Shown here piece by piece: positions 1 to 7,667 of a stretch of 64,000 bases of DNA. The notes below the pieces were generated by a model. The model worked only from the letters and a program-made list of their open reading frames with translations, was not told the origin of the DNA and made no database searches. The stretch is from an uncultured Prevotellaceae bacterium (lineage in GTDB: Bacteria; Bacteroidota; Bacteroidia; Bacteroidales; Bacteroidaceae), in NCBI GenBank assembly GCA_902763615.1, contig CACWSX010000002.1, forward strand, positions 121,536-185,535, in the 5' to 3' direction. Numbering within the stretch: position 1 is the stretch's first letter; each line of letters opens with the position of its first letter. The translations under genes and the position numbers were made by a program.

Positions 1-1072
1 TTGGTGGAAGTTCCAGCAGCTCTTCCTCTATTTCTGCATAGGGAATGGCATCCTCGACAAAGGCTTTCTTCAGCTCACTGGCCATCTGGAGGGTGATTTC
101 CTCCTGCTGTCGGGCCAGCGCGTTCAGCTTCTCGTTAAGAGCCTTCTTCTCGGCCTTCAACTCGTTGTTCTCCACTTTCAGCACCTTATTCTCGTTTTCC
201 AGCACCTTGTTTTCACTCTCTAACTGGCGATAAGGCGTCTTGGGATGATTTATCAGCATCTCCTTCACCTCCTTGGGGAAAAGCAGCTGACATAGTTCGT
301 CGAGTTCCGGGTTCGGCTCAGTTCTGTCCATGATGTCCTGTAGCGAAGCCAATGCCTTCACCATACCCTTCTGTTGTTTCTTGGTACACAATTCATCGGC
401 TCTGTCAGCCAGGAACCAATAAACCAGATGCAGATAGGGCTGATACTTGGTATTCTTCAAGTTATTGGCCAGACCGACGAAGTTAGGGAAGCCCAGCCCG
501 ATGATACTGCCTGTCATCACACTATATACATGGCGCAGGAAGTCCCAGTGACTTCTCAATAGCTGAAACATGTATTTGTGCCTGTCGTAGCGATGCGAAG
601 AAAGGACTATAGACATGAAAGCATGCAATAGTGCATAGATCTCACCACTGCCACTATTGCCATTCACCCGTTGATAGCGCAGTTCTTCTGTCACCTCGTC
701 ATAGCAGTCGACACTGCCCCAAGGCTCATACTCAGCTTGTATCATGCAGTCCATCAACGTCAGCAATTCTTCACCACTTCCCCTGACAGCCCAGGCATGG
801 GCCATCTTCATCAAGTCCTGACCGGATGCCCAACTGCCGAAGTGTGTGTCAATATGCGCTATCTCGGCAATGATTCCCCTTGTAGTCCAGTCCAGCCGAG
901 CAGAATCATCGATATACATATTATAATATGGCTCCATGAGGTTGTGAAGTTCCGTTTGGAGCCCTGTCCGGCAGCAGTCTCGCGCACTCTGCACGATGGG
1001 GAAACGGTGTAATTCACCATTGCCCGCCATATAGTCCTCTATGGGTTTTATTATTGCTTCTTCTATCATCAT
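1..1072 (-). CDS. Hypothetical protein with C-terminal coiled coil (3' end beyond window)
   Basis: Reading the minus strand from the ATG at 1072 gives an uninterrupted frame to the window edge (about 357 codons, no stop). The first ~270 residues are mixed alpha-helical with no family I recognise. Residues from about 285 on are a heptad-like Glu/Lys/Leu/Asn coiled coil (repeats such as ENKVLENENKVLKVENNELK). The protein therefore continues past the window. Two ATGs are adjacent (1072 and 1069). A -7 box lies about 40 nt upstream at 1113-1120, so it probably has its own promoter. No signal peptide or membrane segment is seen, so it is likely cytoplasmic. Function unknown. Confidence 0.75.
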   Translation of the reverse strand, partial: MMIEEAIIKPIEDYMAGNGELHRFPIVQSARDCCRTGLQTELHNLMEPYYNMYIDDSARLDWTTRGIIAEIAHIDTHFGSWASGQDLMKMAHAWAVRGSGEELLTLMDCMIQAEYEPWGSVDCYDEVTEELRYQRVNGNSGSGEIYALLHAFMSIVLSSHRYDRHKYMFQLLRSHWDFLRHVYSVMTGSIIGLGFPNFVGLANNLKNTKYQPYLHLVYWFLADRADELCTKKQQKGMVKALASLQDIMDRTEPNPELDELCQLLFPKEVKEMLINHPKTPYRQLESENKVLENENKVLKVENNELKAEKKALNEKLNALARQQEEITLQMASELKKAFVEDAIPYAEIEEELLELPP

Positions 1073-1112
1073 ACAATCTTTTACCTTAGTTCGTAATAAC
1101 GCGAAAAGACCG

Positions 1113-1120
1113 CAAAGATA
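1113..1120 (-). promoter_or_regulatory. -7 promoter box for the 1..1072 gene
   Basis: TATCTTTG on the minus strand matches the Bacteroidota -7 consensus TAnnTTTG and sits about 40 nt upstream of the ATG at 1072. Confidence 0.6.
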
Positions 1121-1265
1121 CAAAAAAAATCCCAATAGTTGCGTAAACTATCGGGAAATTATGAATAATTAGCAATGACTATCGGATGGCTAAAAATCCG
1201 ATGGCATTGCATCGTTCTCGTCGATGAACATCGTTTGCTTTTCACCACAGCATTCAACCTCGACT

Positions 1266-1571
1266 TCATAATAGTTTCTTAACCTCGTCAACTTTCATAC
1301 CAGCACCCTGGGCGATTTGTTCAACGGATAATCCCATAGCCTGCAAACGATGAATGGTGTCTATCTTTTCATGGAATGCACCTAACTGTATCCCTTTGCG
1401 CTCTGCCGTTTCCAGTGTGCTGGTATAATCCCAGTATTCCTTCTGGCTTGCCTCGTATAACCTGCGCTCTGCATCAGAATATTTCGCAATTTCTGCCTGA
1501 TCAAATAATCTTTGGAATATACGGTCTTGCAGGGCTTTGGGGCGTTCCAACAAACGAGAGATTGACAGGAA
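1266..1571 (-). pseudogene. C-terminal remnant of an Rpn-family recombination-promoting nuclease/transposase
   Basis: The frame encodes about 100 residues of the type seen at the C-terminus of Bacteroidota Rpn (PD-(D/E)XK nuclease family transposase) proteins: LLERPKALQDRIFQRLFDQA, then an AEIAKYSDAERRLYE segment and a closing MGLSVEQIAQGAGMKVDEVK motif. Full-length members run to roughly 280-300 residues with an N-terminal nuclease domain. Here an in-frame TGA lies at 1572-1574, so the catalytic part is absent. The only usable start would be a TTG at 1553. I read this as a decayed mobile-nuclease gene. A short surviving ORF with a new role cannot be excluded but has no support. Confidence 0.65.
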
Positions 1572-1622
1572 TCAGGTTTTCTATTATCTGCAGGAACTAG
1601 GATATAACAAAACGTCCCTGTT

Positions 1623-2027
1623 TTACATTAAGTCCCAGATAGAATCAAACTCATCTTTGTCAATATACTCTATATTAAAGTGTGAAGCATAAGATTCTAA
1701 TGTCATATCATTATCCGTCCAATAACCAAAGTTATTCTTATATGGTGCTTTTACAATGACTGTATTGTTATCATCTATACCAATTTCGCGGCATGTGTAC
1801 TTATTTAAATCATCATACTCCAAATACCAAAGATGAACTTTTTCATAAAGGTGATCAAAATCGGGGTTTGCTTTCGGTAAAATAAAAGACAGAATAGGAT
1901 ATACAATTCTATTAAAGAAAAAGGAATCTCTTTCTTTATCTATTGGCTTTTTATTATTTAGGAATTTTATGTATGTCTTAGCTTCCAATGTCTTCATCTT
2001 TCCTGCGGTTCCTCCCTCTGCACCCAT
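1623..2027 (-). CDS. Hypothetical protein, 134 aa
   Basis: A minus-strand ORF with an ATG at 2027; an alternative ATG at 1997 (MKTLEAK...) is equally plausible. The product is rich in Asp, Asn, Tyr and Lys and ends in acidic sequence (DKDEFDSIWDLM). One hydrophobic patch (about residues 40-50, RIVYPILSFILP) is too short for a convincing membrane span. I recognise no family. Base composition is more AT-rich than the glycan-enzyme and SecDF regions, which suits an accessory gene beside the Rpn remnant. No clear promoter box was found. Confidence 0.5.
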   Translation of the reverse strand: MGAEGGTAGKMKTLEAKTYIKFLNNKKPIDKERDSFFFNRIVYPILSFILPKANPDFDHLYEKVHLWYLEYDDLNKYTCREIGIDDNNTVIVKAPYKNNFGYWTDNDMTLESYASHFNIEYIDKDEFDSIWDLM

Positions 2028-2113
2028 GATTCCATTAATCTACACGTTTTAAAATATAGTTCCCTGTTTTTATTTTGCTAACTATATCCTTATATAAACT
2101 ATATCCTTATATA

Positions 2114-2887
2114 CTACTTAACAAACTTCACAATGCAGTCTATGCAAATTGGCTTGCCCGTTATCGTATCAATAAACACATTGGCGGGATGCATGTCTTC
2201 GAGGGCCAGGCGGTCGGATATGTAATTCACGCCATCGCCATTCCAATTGTCACGAAAACCTTTGGCTGCAACCATATCGTCTATTTCTTCCTTCGTAGCC
2301 AGTCGCAGACAAGTCACGTATGGCTGAGTCAACACAATACGCATCAAACTGTCGCTGTCACGAGTAAAACCAATCACTTTCATAGCCGTCTCAGGAAAGA
2401 GATAGTTGTGAAGGGCGATGGCTTCTAAAGCCTTCTGCCAAGTAGAATAGATGGAAGTTCGTTCTTTTACAACCGATGTATTGCCATCACTATAATATAC
2501 CTTTGCTTCGGCACCCTGTGCTATCTTGGGGCCAAACTCCGCAGTAAGTATATGCTCCGAATCATCCTCCCACAGATTCGCTGCCTTAGCCCATTGTTCT
2601 ATGAGCTTTTCCTGCAGTTCGTCTATTTCCCAGTTTGCTGGGCTTCCTTCGCGGCCTTCAGCATCGCAACTTGCTCTAAGGCTTGCTGACGCGTAGCATG
2701 CGACGATGGACGCCCCAATGAGAGGCGAGCCTCCCTTGCAGAGTCCTGCATGCTCTGATAGATTGAATCTAAAAAAATCTTCTCTCCCATTTTGTATATC
2801 GTTTGCGTAGTTATCTATCATTTGCAGCGTTTCGGCGGTAAAGCCTTCTGCTGCGATGGCGGCGTATATTTCATTCAATACATCCAT
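2114..2887 (-). CDS. Stand-alone polyvalent-protein-type serine/threonine kinase
   Basis: 257 residues resembling the kinase domain embedded in phage and plasmid polyvalent proteins (Kinase-PolyVal type). Visible kinase features are a glycine-loop-like GAEAKVYY, a lysine in SVVKERT, a catalytic-loop-like LEDMHPANVFID (Asp and Asn) and a metal-binding-like PICIDCI close to the C-terminus. The longer frame to 2914 begins on a TTG that lies inside the TATCTTTG promoter box (2912-2919), so the ATG at 2887 (MDVLNEIYAA) is the realistic start. Family members usually occur in large polyvalent proteins of mobile elements; here the domain is free-standing, next to a transposase remnant. Substrate unknown. 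Confidence 0.65.
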   Translation of the reverse strand: MDVLNEIYAAIAAEGFTAETLQMIDNYANDIQNGREDFFRFNLSEHAGLCKGGSPLIGASIVACYASASLRASCDAEGREGSPANWEIDELQEKLIEQWAKAANLWEDDSEHILTAEFGPKIAQGAEAKVYYSDGNTSVVKERTSIYSTWQKALEAIALHNYLFPETAMKVIGFTRDSDSLMRIVLTQPYVTCLRLATKEEIDDMVAAKGFRDNWNGDGVNYISDRLALEDMHPANVFIDTITGKPICIDCIVKFVK

Positions 2888-2911
2888 AACCTGATTATTC
2901 TCTTTTGCTGG

Positions 2912-2919
2912 CAAAGATA
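2912..2919 (-). promoter_or_regulatory. -7 promoter box for the kinase gene
   Basis: TATCTTTG on the minus strand, 25 nt upstream of the ATG at 2887. Its presence rules out the upstream TTG as a start codon. Confidence 0.65.
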
Positions 2920-3074
2920 CGAATATTTTCTGAGATTATTGCACGAAGTCCCGAAAAATACACATTTTATTTATGAAAAAGAGATGCTATGAGTATGTAA
3001 CAGTGGGACGGTTCTTTTGTCATACAGACAAGTTCTCACTACAGACCCCAGCGTGACACTTATTCCACTTATTC

Positions 3075-3234
3075 ACTTATTCACTTTGGACATTTAGGTT
3101 CTTAGATAGTTAGGGTATAGGTAAAAAGTGGTTAGTTGGATATTATATATTATTATATATATTATAATATATATAATAATATATAATATATTAATGTCAC
3201 TTTCTGAAAATACAGATGTCCAAAGTGAATAAGT
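3075..3234. repeat. Nested inverted-repeat element with 19-bp perfect arms
   Basis: The arm at 3075-3093 (ACTTATTCACTTTGGACAT) is an exact reverse complement of 3216-3234. The arms flank about 120 bp that contains a 50-bp AT-only perfect palindrome. The left arm is preceded by 8-bp tandem copies of CACTTATT. There is no coding potential. It lies in the 650-bp gap between the kinase start and the HU-like gene; the rest of that gap shows only the promoter and dyad described separately. It could be a MITE-like element or a structural site; I cannot tell which from one copy. Confidence 0.8.
3140..3189. repeat. 50-bp perfect AT-only palindrome
   Basis: Every base from 3140 to 3189 pairs with its mirror position around the centre 3164/3165, and the run contains only A and T. 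Such a sequence can extrude as a cruciform or form a long RNA hairpin. It sits slightly off-centre inside the 19-bp inverted-repeat arms. Confidence 0.9.
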
Positions 3235-3409
3235 TATAACTTGAATAACTTACCCCACGCCGCGTTGGCTACGATGGCTTGTCTTGTTGGCTAAGGCGGG
3301 TGGTTGGGTAGGCTAAGAGGTGAATGGAGCCGGCGGCGGGGCGGAAAAAGAAAATGAAAATAATTTGAAAAAAGTTGCTGAGAAATTTGGTAGTTTCAGA
3401 AAAAATATG

Positions 3410-3417
3410 TAACTTTG
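3410..3417 (+). promoter_or_regulatory. -7 box for the HU-like gene, overlapped by a dyad
   Basis: TAACTTTG is followed directly by a dyad TTGCAAC-AAA-GTTGCAA (3415-3431). The dyad overlaps the end of the -7 box and the likely start of transcription, which is where a repressor or a dyad-binding protein could act. The ATG is about 120 nt downstream, so the mRNA leader is long. Confidence 0.55.
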
Positions 3418-3540
3418 CAACAAAGTTGCAAAAACCACTTCGAAAGTCGCGAATTTCGCATCGTGGAGCAGCTTGAAAGGACTAAGGAAAACGCTTGAAG
3501 GAAGAGGATTGATTTTAACAACTCTAATCAATTTTCTATT

Positions 3541-4470
3541 ATGGCAACTCAAAAGATTGCAATGGGGATTAATCTCCGACAGAACAAGATCATCGGCTCT
3601 TCGGCCTATGGTAAGTATTATCCCGAGGTGGACACTCAGAAGACCCTGAGCCTTCGTGGTTTCGCCAAGCACATGACCGACCACGGCTCGCTCTACGGAC
3701 GTGCCATCGTGGAGGGTGTGCTGATGCAGATCACCGAATGTCTGCCCGAACTCGTGGCACAGGGCATCCCCGTCCAGCTGGGCAACCTGGGTACCTTCTA
3801 CCCAACAGCCGAGGTGGCCAAGGATGCAGCCGTGCTCGACATCCCTCAGATGGACGGACTCAACCCGAACGACATCGTGAAGGCCATCCACATCCGTTTC
3901 CTGCCCGATGCCACCAAGCTCGACAACCTCTGCGGTCCGAAGTTCAAGGACGCCTGCACGCTGGAGCTGCGTAACATCGTCGACACCCAGAAGGTGATGG
4001 TCAACGGCAAGCAGAAGACGGTGACCACCCTGAAGCCCATCGCCACCGCTGTGGCAGAGTGGAAGGCGCAGAACGGTCAGGGTGGCAGCGGCTCAGGAAC
4101 CGAAGGTGGCGGCAATTCAGGCGGCAATTCGGGTGACTCGGGTAACTCCGGTCAGGGCCAGCAGGCAAGTGGTTTCGCACTGACGATCTCGAAGACGGGC
4201 GTTGGTTCGGCCAGTGTCACCAAGGATGGTAATGCTATTGCTTCAGGTGCCAGCCTGAACGAGGACGACGAGGTGGAGATCAGCATCACCCCTGCTGAGG
4301 GCCAAGTACCTACCGCAACCATCAACGGTTCAAGTATCGAACTGACTGAGGACGGTGGTGTCTACTCTGGTAGCTTCGCAATGCCTGGTCAGGCCTCGAC
4401 TCTCGTCATCAACACCGGCGGTGGTGACAACGGCGACGACGATGGTGACGACGGCCTCGACAAGGATTAA
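3541..4470 (+). CDS. HU-family DNA-binding protein fused to an Ig-like domain (HU_HIG type)
   Basis: 309 residues. Residues 1-~165 match the HU-like domain that Bacteroidota fuse to wHTH, Ig or glycine-rich modules (QNKIIGSSAYGKYYPEV, then LQLGNLGTFYPTAEV-like beta-arm sequence). A Gly/Ser/Asn linker (~180-210) leads to an Ig-like domain (~212-300) and an acidic tail (DDDGDDGLDKD). It starts at the ATG at 3541 after a long leader. The next gene is a small protein with a strong Shine-Dalgarno 18 nt downstream, and a hairpin terminator follows, so the two form an operon. In related genomes such pairs often lie near amidase or mobile-element genes; no amidase is seen here. Nucleoid or element-associated DNA binding is the likely role; the Ig module's partner is unknown. 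Confidence 0.8.
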   Translation: MATQKIAMGINLRQNKIIGSSAYGKYYPEVDTQKTLSLRGFAKHMTDHGSLYGRAIVEGVLMQITECLPELVAQGIPVQLGNLGTFYPTAEVAKDAAVLDIPQMDGLNPNDIVKAIHIRFLPDATKLDNLCGPKFKDACTLELRNIVDTQKVMVNGKQKTVTTLKPIATAVAEWKAQNGQGGSGSGTEGGGNSGGNSGDSGNSGQGQQASGFALTISKTGVGSASVTKDGNAIASGASLNEDDEVEISITPAEGQVPTATINGSSIELTEDGGVYSGSFAMPGQASTLVINTGGGDNGDDDGDDGLDKD

Positions 4471-4488
4471 CCGGAAGGGAGGTGACGC

Positions 4489-4596
4489 ATGAAGAAGCGC
4501 ATCATTGAGGTGGCGGTGAAGGTGATAGTAGCCGCACTCACGGCCTTCCTGACGGCCATCACAACCACGAGCTGCATGGGTTACGGCCCCTTCTAA
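4489..4596 (+). CDS. Smalltalk-type small protein, 35 aa
   Basis: A 35-codon ORF starting with MKKRIIEVAVKVIVAALTAF and ending in TTTSCMGYGPF. It has a basic N-terminus, one hydrophobic helix and a Cys near the end, as in the 'smalltalk' family found behind HU-like genes in Bacteroidota. The ATG at 4489 is preceded by GGGAGGTG, an unusually strong Shine-Dalgarno for this phylum. It shares a transcript with the HU-like gene and ends just before a terminator. It is probably membrane-associated; the function is not known. The Cys could serve as a lipobox-like residue, but the hydrophobic stretch is long for that. Confidence 0.75.
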   Translation: MKKRIIEVAVKVIVAALTAFLTAITTTSCMGYGPF

Positions 4597-4599
4597 TAA

Positions 4600-4634
4600 A
4601 AAGACCGACATCAAAAGGGTGTCGGTCTTTTTTT
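4600..4634 (+). terminator. Rho-independent terminator after the HU/smalltalk operon
   Basis: AAGACCGACA pairs with TGTCGGTCTT around a TCAAAAGGG loop, followed by a T run. Confidence 0.85.
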
Positions 4635-4652
4635 AAATAACGATGTAAATTT

Positions 4653-4683
4653 TTTGTATATTCAAAATTATTCACTATCTTTG
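4653..4683 (+). promoter_or_regulatory. Promoter of the DUF4421 gene
   Basis: TTTG at 4653-4656 and TATCTTTG at 4676-4683 are separated by 19 nt, a good Bacteroidota -33/-7 pair, with the ATG 21 nt downstream. Confidence 0.7.
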
Positions 4684-4704
4684 CAACAGAAATAATTAAA
4701 AACA

Positions 4705-5919
4705 ATGATAGGAAAGATGATTATCTGCTGCTTGCTATTCTCCTTGAATGCAGCAGCACAGGAACAAGCAACTACTGACAGCCTATGTACACAGGAAACC
4801 AAGCCGAGCCTGATGACACGGCTTCATCAGTTACAGGAATACTTAGATACCAAGGCCAAGAAGAAGGTGGATCCGGCATACATCGAAGTGCCCGACAAGC
4901 CCTGGAGGGTAATACTCCGCTATAAGGAGAACGCGGTGGATGTGGACTACAGCCAAATTATCGAATCTCCCGAAACCAACGAGTATGCCGACTGGAATCT
5001 GTGTTTCGAGCCTCCCGTGGCTTCTTCCATCGGTTTCTGGGTGGGCTATCGCGGTACAGGCTTTTCCTATTCCAAGTCGCTCACCAAGAACGCAGGCCGC
5101 TATTACTCTATCAGTTCGACGGGTGCCAAGTACGGTTTTAACTTCCGACTGAGGCGCTTCAAAACGCAAGACGGCCATTTCACCGGGAAAGACTACGAAA
5201 ACGGACAGGTTACCTATGAGCTAGATGAGGATGTGAAAATGCCGGAACCCGTATGGATTCGTTCCGTCTATATCAACGGATACTACGTGTTCAACGGGCG
5301 TCGCTATTCACAGGCTGCTGCCTACAACCAGTCGGTCATTCAGCGTCGTTCCGCAGGATCATTGCTGTTAGGCGCCACATGGTATCAGTCGTCGTTCGAC
5401 TATGCGGACATAGCCAACGCATTCTTTATGGTTATCGGCCACGGCATCTCCCGCATCAAAGTACACCAGGCCAATCTCGGCGTGGGCTACGGCTTCAATT
5501 GGGTGCCGCTGCGCGGCCTGGTGGTCAACGTGATGGCCATGCCTACCGTCAGCGTCTATAACCGCGTGAAAGCCTACAAATATGAAACCAACTATGACAC
5601 GTCTGATATACAGCCTGTGGATGACTTCGGAGACTGGAACAAGCAGACGCGTAGATGGGCAAACGGGAAGACACATAAACCCCTTGGGATGCTCAAGGAG
5701 GAGGGGGACAATCAGTTTGACTACTGGGATGCAGAGCCGGAGGTGCACTACAGCATGCTCCGCCTGAACCTTGACCTGCGCCTCGGTATAGCCTACAACT
5801 GGAGCAATTACTTCATCAGTACCCAGGCGCAGTACAATAACTTCCACTACAAGACCGATAACTGCAAAGTCAACATCTTCGATGCCTACGCCCGCCTGGC
5901 ATTTGGCGTGAGACTGTAG
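4705..5919 (+). CDS. DUF4421-family outer-membrane protein
   Basis: 404 residues with a signal peptide (MIGKMIICCLLFSLNAAAQ). The body has alternating aromatic/hydrophobic strands and the GFWVGYRGTGFSYSKS segment typical of DUF4421 proteins, ending YARLAFGVRL like a beta-barrel terminal strand. Family members are Bacteroidota-specific predicted outer-membrane barrels of unknown function. It has its own promoter. The T-rich stretch after the stop (5935-5952) repeats the tail of the terminator at 4600-4634 (TGTCGGTCTTTTTTT), so termination there is likely although the 5' arm is degenerate. Confidence 0.75.
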   Translation: MIGKMIICCLLFSLNAAAQEQATTDSLCTQETKPSLMTRLHQLQEYLDTKAKKKVDPAYIEVPDKPWRVILRYKENAVDVDYSQIIESPETNEYADWNLCFEPPVASSIGFWVGYRGTGFSYSKSLTKNAGRYYSISSTGAKYGFNFRLRRFKTQDGHFTGKDYENGQVTYELDEDVKMPEPVWIRSVYINGYYVFNGRRYSQAAAYNQSVIQRRSAGSLLLGATWYQSSFDYADIANAFFMVIGHGISRIKVHQANLGVGYGFNWVPLRGLVVNVMAMPTVSVYNRVKAYKYETNYDTSDIQPVDDFGDWNKQTRRWANGKTHKPLGMLKEEGDNQFDYWDAEPEVHYSMLRLNLDLRLGIAYNWSNYFISTQAQYNNFHYKTDNCKVNIFDAYARLAFGVRL

Positions 5920-5931
5920 GACTCCGTGGTG

Positions 5932-5952
5932 CGATGTCGGTCTTTTTTTCTT
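5932..5952 (+). terminator. Degenerate terminator tail after the DUF4421 gene
   Basis: TGTCGGTCTTTTTTT repeats the 3' arm and T tract of the terminator 1.3 kb upstream, but a matching 5' arm is not evident. It may be a decayed copy. Confidence 0.35.
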
Positions 5953-5990
5953 TTAACACTTCATATAGTGTGGTTTCCGTAACTTTTTCG

Positions 5991-5998
5991 TATCTTTG
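5991..5998 (+). promoter_or_regulatory. -7 box in front of the truncated DegT gene
   Basis: TATCTTTG lies 24 nt upstream of the ATG at 6023. The promoter is intact although the gene is truncated. Confidence 0.6.
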
Positions 5999-6022
5999 CA
6001 TCGGATTATATAAATAATGTAA

Positions 6023-6310
6023 ATGAAGATACCATTTTCACCCCCGTATATCGATGACCAGGTAGTGGCAGAAGTGACCGACTCGCTGCGCTCCGGCTGG
6101 ATTACCACAGGTCCTAAGGTAAAGGCCCTGGAAGAAGAGATTGTGAAACTGACGGGTACACAGGCCGCGCTCTGTGTGAACTCGTGGACCACGGGCGCTA
6201 TTATGATGCTGCGCTGGTTGGGTGTGAAGCCTGGCACTTTCTACCTTTTAGCTGGGACCTCTCTAACAATTACCTGGAAAAATGTCCCACTAAAAAACTG
6301 CATAGATTAA
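6023..6310 (+). pseudogene. Truncated DegT/DnrJ/EryC1/StrS sugar aminotransferase
   Basis: Residues 1-~70 are a clear DegT-family N-terminus (MKIPFSPPYIDDQVVAEVTD, then LRSGWITTGPKVKALE and ALCVNSWTTGAIMMLRWLGV). The family then needs a 'DEVI.P.yTy.at' strand and about 300 more residues, including the PLP lysine. Here homology stops after GVKPG near 6232, followed by unrelated sequence and a stop at 6310. It runs convergent into, and overlaps by four bases, the SDR gene of the acyl operon. This is best read as a recombination junction where the glycan cassette replaced the rest of the aminotransferase. Such enzymes make amino sugars for surface glycans. Confidence 0.8.
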
Positions 6311-7056
6311 TGTAGGGACAATCCTCCATCAATAATCAAGTTGTTTCCTGTTACCCAGGAAGCGGCATCGCTTAAAAGATATGTGATGGCCAATGCAATA
6401 TCACGTGGCTCACCATAGCGATGTAGTGGATAATTCTTAAGGTCTTCCTGCAGATCCTCTTCGCTAAGTCCTGATCCATCCAGGATATTGGTATTAACCA
6501 TACCAGGGCATACGGCATTTACTCGCGTATTGCGACCTGCTAATTCTAAAGCTGCACCACGAACGAAAGCACTGAGAGCACCCTTTGTAGCTGCATATGC
6601 ACTGTTTGCTACAGTGGTTGGCCCAATACCATCAAGAGAACTTGTAAATACCACAGAACTATGCTTAACGAGTTTACGTGCCTTTAACAATTCCTTCAAC
6701 AGTAGTATTGGAGACAGTGCATTTACTTGAAACAGATTATTCAGATCGTCTTCCTGTAAAAAGGGGATGGTCTGTAGTTTCGTAAACCCTGCATTGCTCA
6801 CCAATCCGTCGATACGAGGTGATTGAGATACCATTTCTCTGACAGCCTCCATATTGCTCATGTCACACAAAAGATACTGATGCCCTTCGCCTTCCAGCAT
6901 TTCAAAGGTCTCCTTTAACCGTTGTTCGTTACGTGCGGATATAATTACTGTAGCACCTAGACGTGTGCATTCTATTGCCGTCTGGCGCCCTATGCCTGAA
7001 GAGGCACCAGTGATGAGGATGGTTTTTTGTTGTAGGGAATAGGGATTGTAGCTCAT
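6307..7056 (-). CDS. SDR-family oxidoreductase (FabG-like 3-ketoacyl reductase)
   Basis: 249 residues, a typical SDR length. It has the NAD(P) motif TGASSGIG (~16-23), an NAG motif (~88), catalytic Ser (SSLDG) and the YxxxK motif in SAYAATKGA, and the C-terminal IDGG motif. These place it in the classical FabG-like group. The ATG overlaps the stop of the upstream hydrolase by four bases. As the last gene of an operon with a KAS III and two carrier proteins, it most likely reduces a 3-ketoacyl chain on a carrier protein to 3-hydroxyacyl. A role on a sugar ketone is possible. Confidence 0.85.
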   Translation of the reverse strand: MSYNPYSLQQKTILITGASSGIGRQTAIECTRLGATVIISARNEQRLKETFEMLEGEGHQYLLCDMSNMEAVREMVSQSPRIDGLVSNAGFTKLQTIPFLQEDDLNNLFQVNALSPILLLKELLKARKLVKHSSVVFTSSLDGIGPTTVANSAYAATKGALSAFVRGAALELAGRNTRVNAVCPGMVNTNILDGSGLSEEDLQEDLKNYPLHRYGEPRDIALAITYLLSDAASWVTGNNLIIDGGLSLH

Positions 7057-7667
7057 AATTGTCTATTTTTATTTGAGGCATTTGTATCGTGTCCTGCTAA
7101 TATTATTGTATTCTCGTCGGTCATAGTCAGGATGCGCTCCTTACTCTTCTGTGCTAAGAGTTTGTCGGCTCCCTTTATTCGGGTTACTACTTCCAACCCC
7201 GGAATCAGAGCATCACCTGTAAAGAGCCATGAATCGACACTATATATTAACGAATCTGGAGAATGCCCAGGAGTCTGCCATGCCGTCAATGTCGTGCCAT
7301 CATATAGTGGAATGCTTTGTCCATCACCCAAAGTTTTGCAATGCGTGGCAGAAACAGTGAATGGTGAGTCAAAGTAACGGGACTGATTCAGACGAGGATC
7401 TTGCAGATACTCAATCCCTTGACAGGCAGATGTGTAGATAACTAAATCGGGCCATTCTTTCAGGGCATCATTGATACCAGCTGTATGATCGCAGTGGGCA
7501 TGAGTGAGAAAAACCGCAGCAAGGGTCTTGTTGTTATCAGATAACCATTGTTGCACTGGAGAATATTCGCCACAGTCTATAAGCCAAGCCCGTTCGTCAG
7601 CATCATGATAGATGATGTATTCGCAGGAGTTAATAAACTGGGTTACTATTCTATGGCAGTGTATCAC
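7053..7667 (-). CDS. MBL-fold metallo-hydrolase (possible thioesterase)
   Basis: 204 residues with the metallo-beta-lactamase motif THAHCDHTAG (~54-63), a second metal motif TPGHSPDS, TGDALIPG and a terminal ILAGHD, giving the usual His/Asp ligands of a dinuclear site. It is close to the glyoxalase II-like hydrolases. It overlaps both neighbours by four bases (ATGA type), so the operon is translationally coupled. In a carrier-protein operon a thioesterase or editing role is the natural inference; a polyketide-type hydrolase is an alternative. Confidence 0.8.
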   Translation of the reverse strand: MIHCHRIVTQFINSCEYIIYHDADERAWLIDCGEYSPVQQWLSDNNKTLAAVFLTHAHCDHTAGINDALKEWPDLVIYTSACQGIEYLQDPRLNQSRYFDSPFTVSATHCKTLGDGQSIPLYDGTTLTAWQTPGHSPDSLIYSVDSWLFTGDALIPGLEVVTRIKGADKLLAQKSKERILTMTDENTIILAGHDTNASNKNRQL

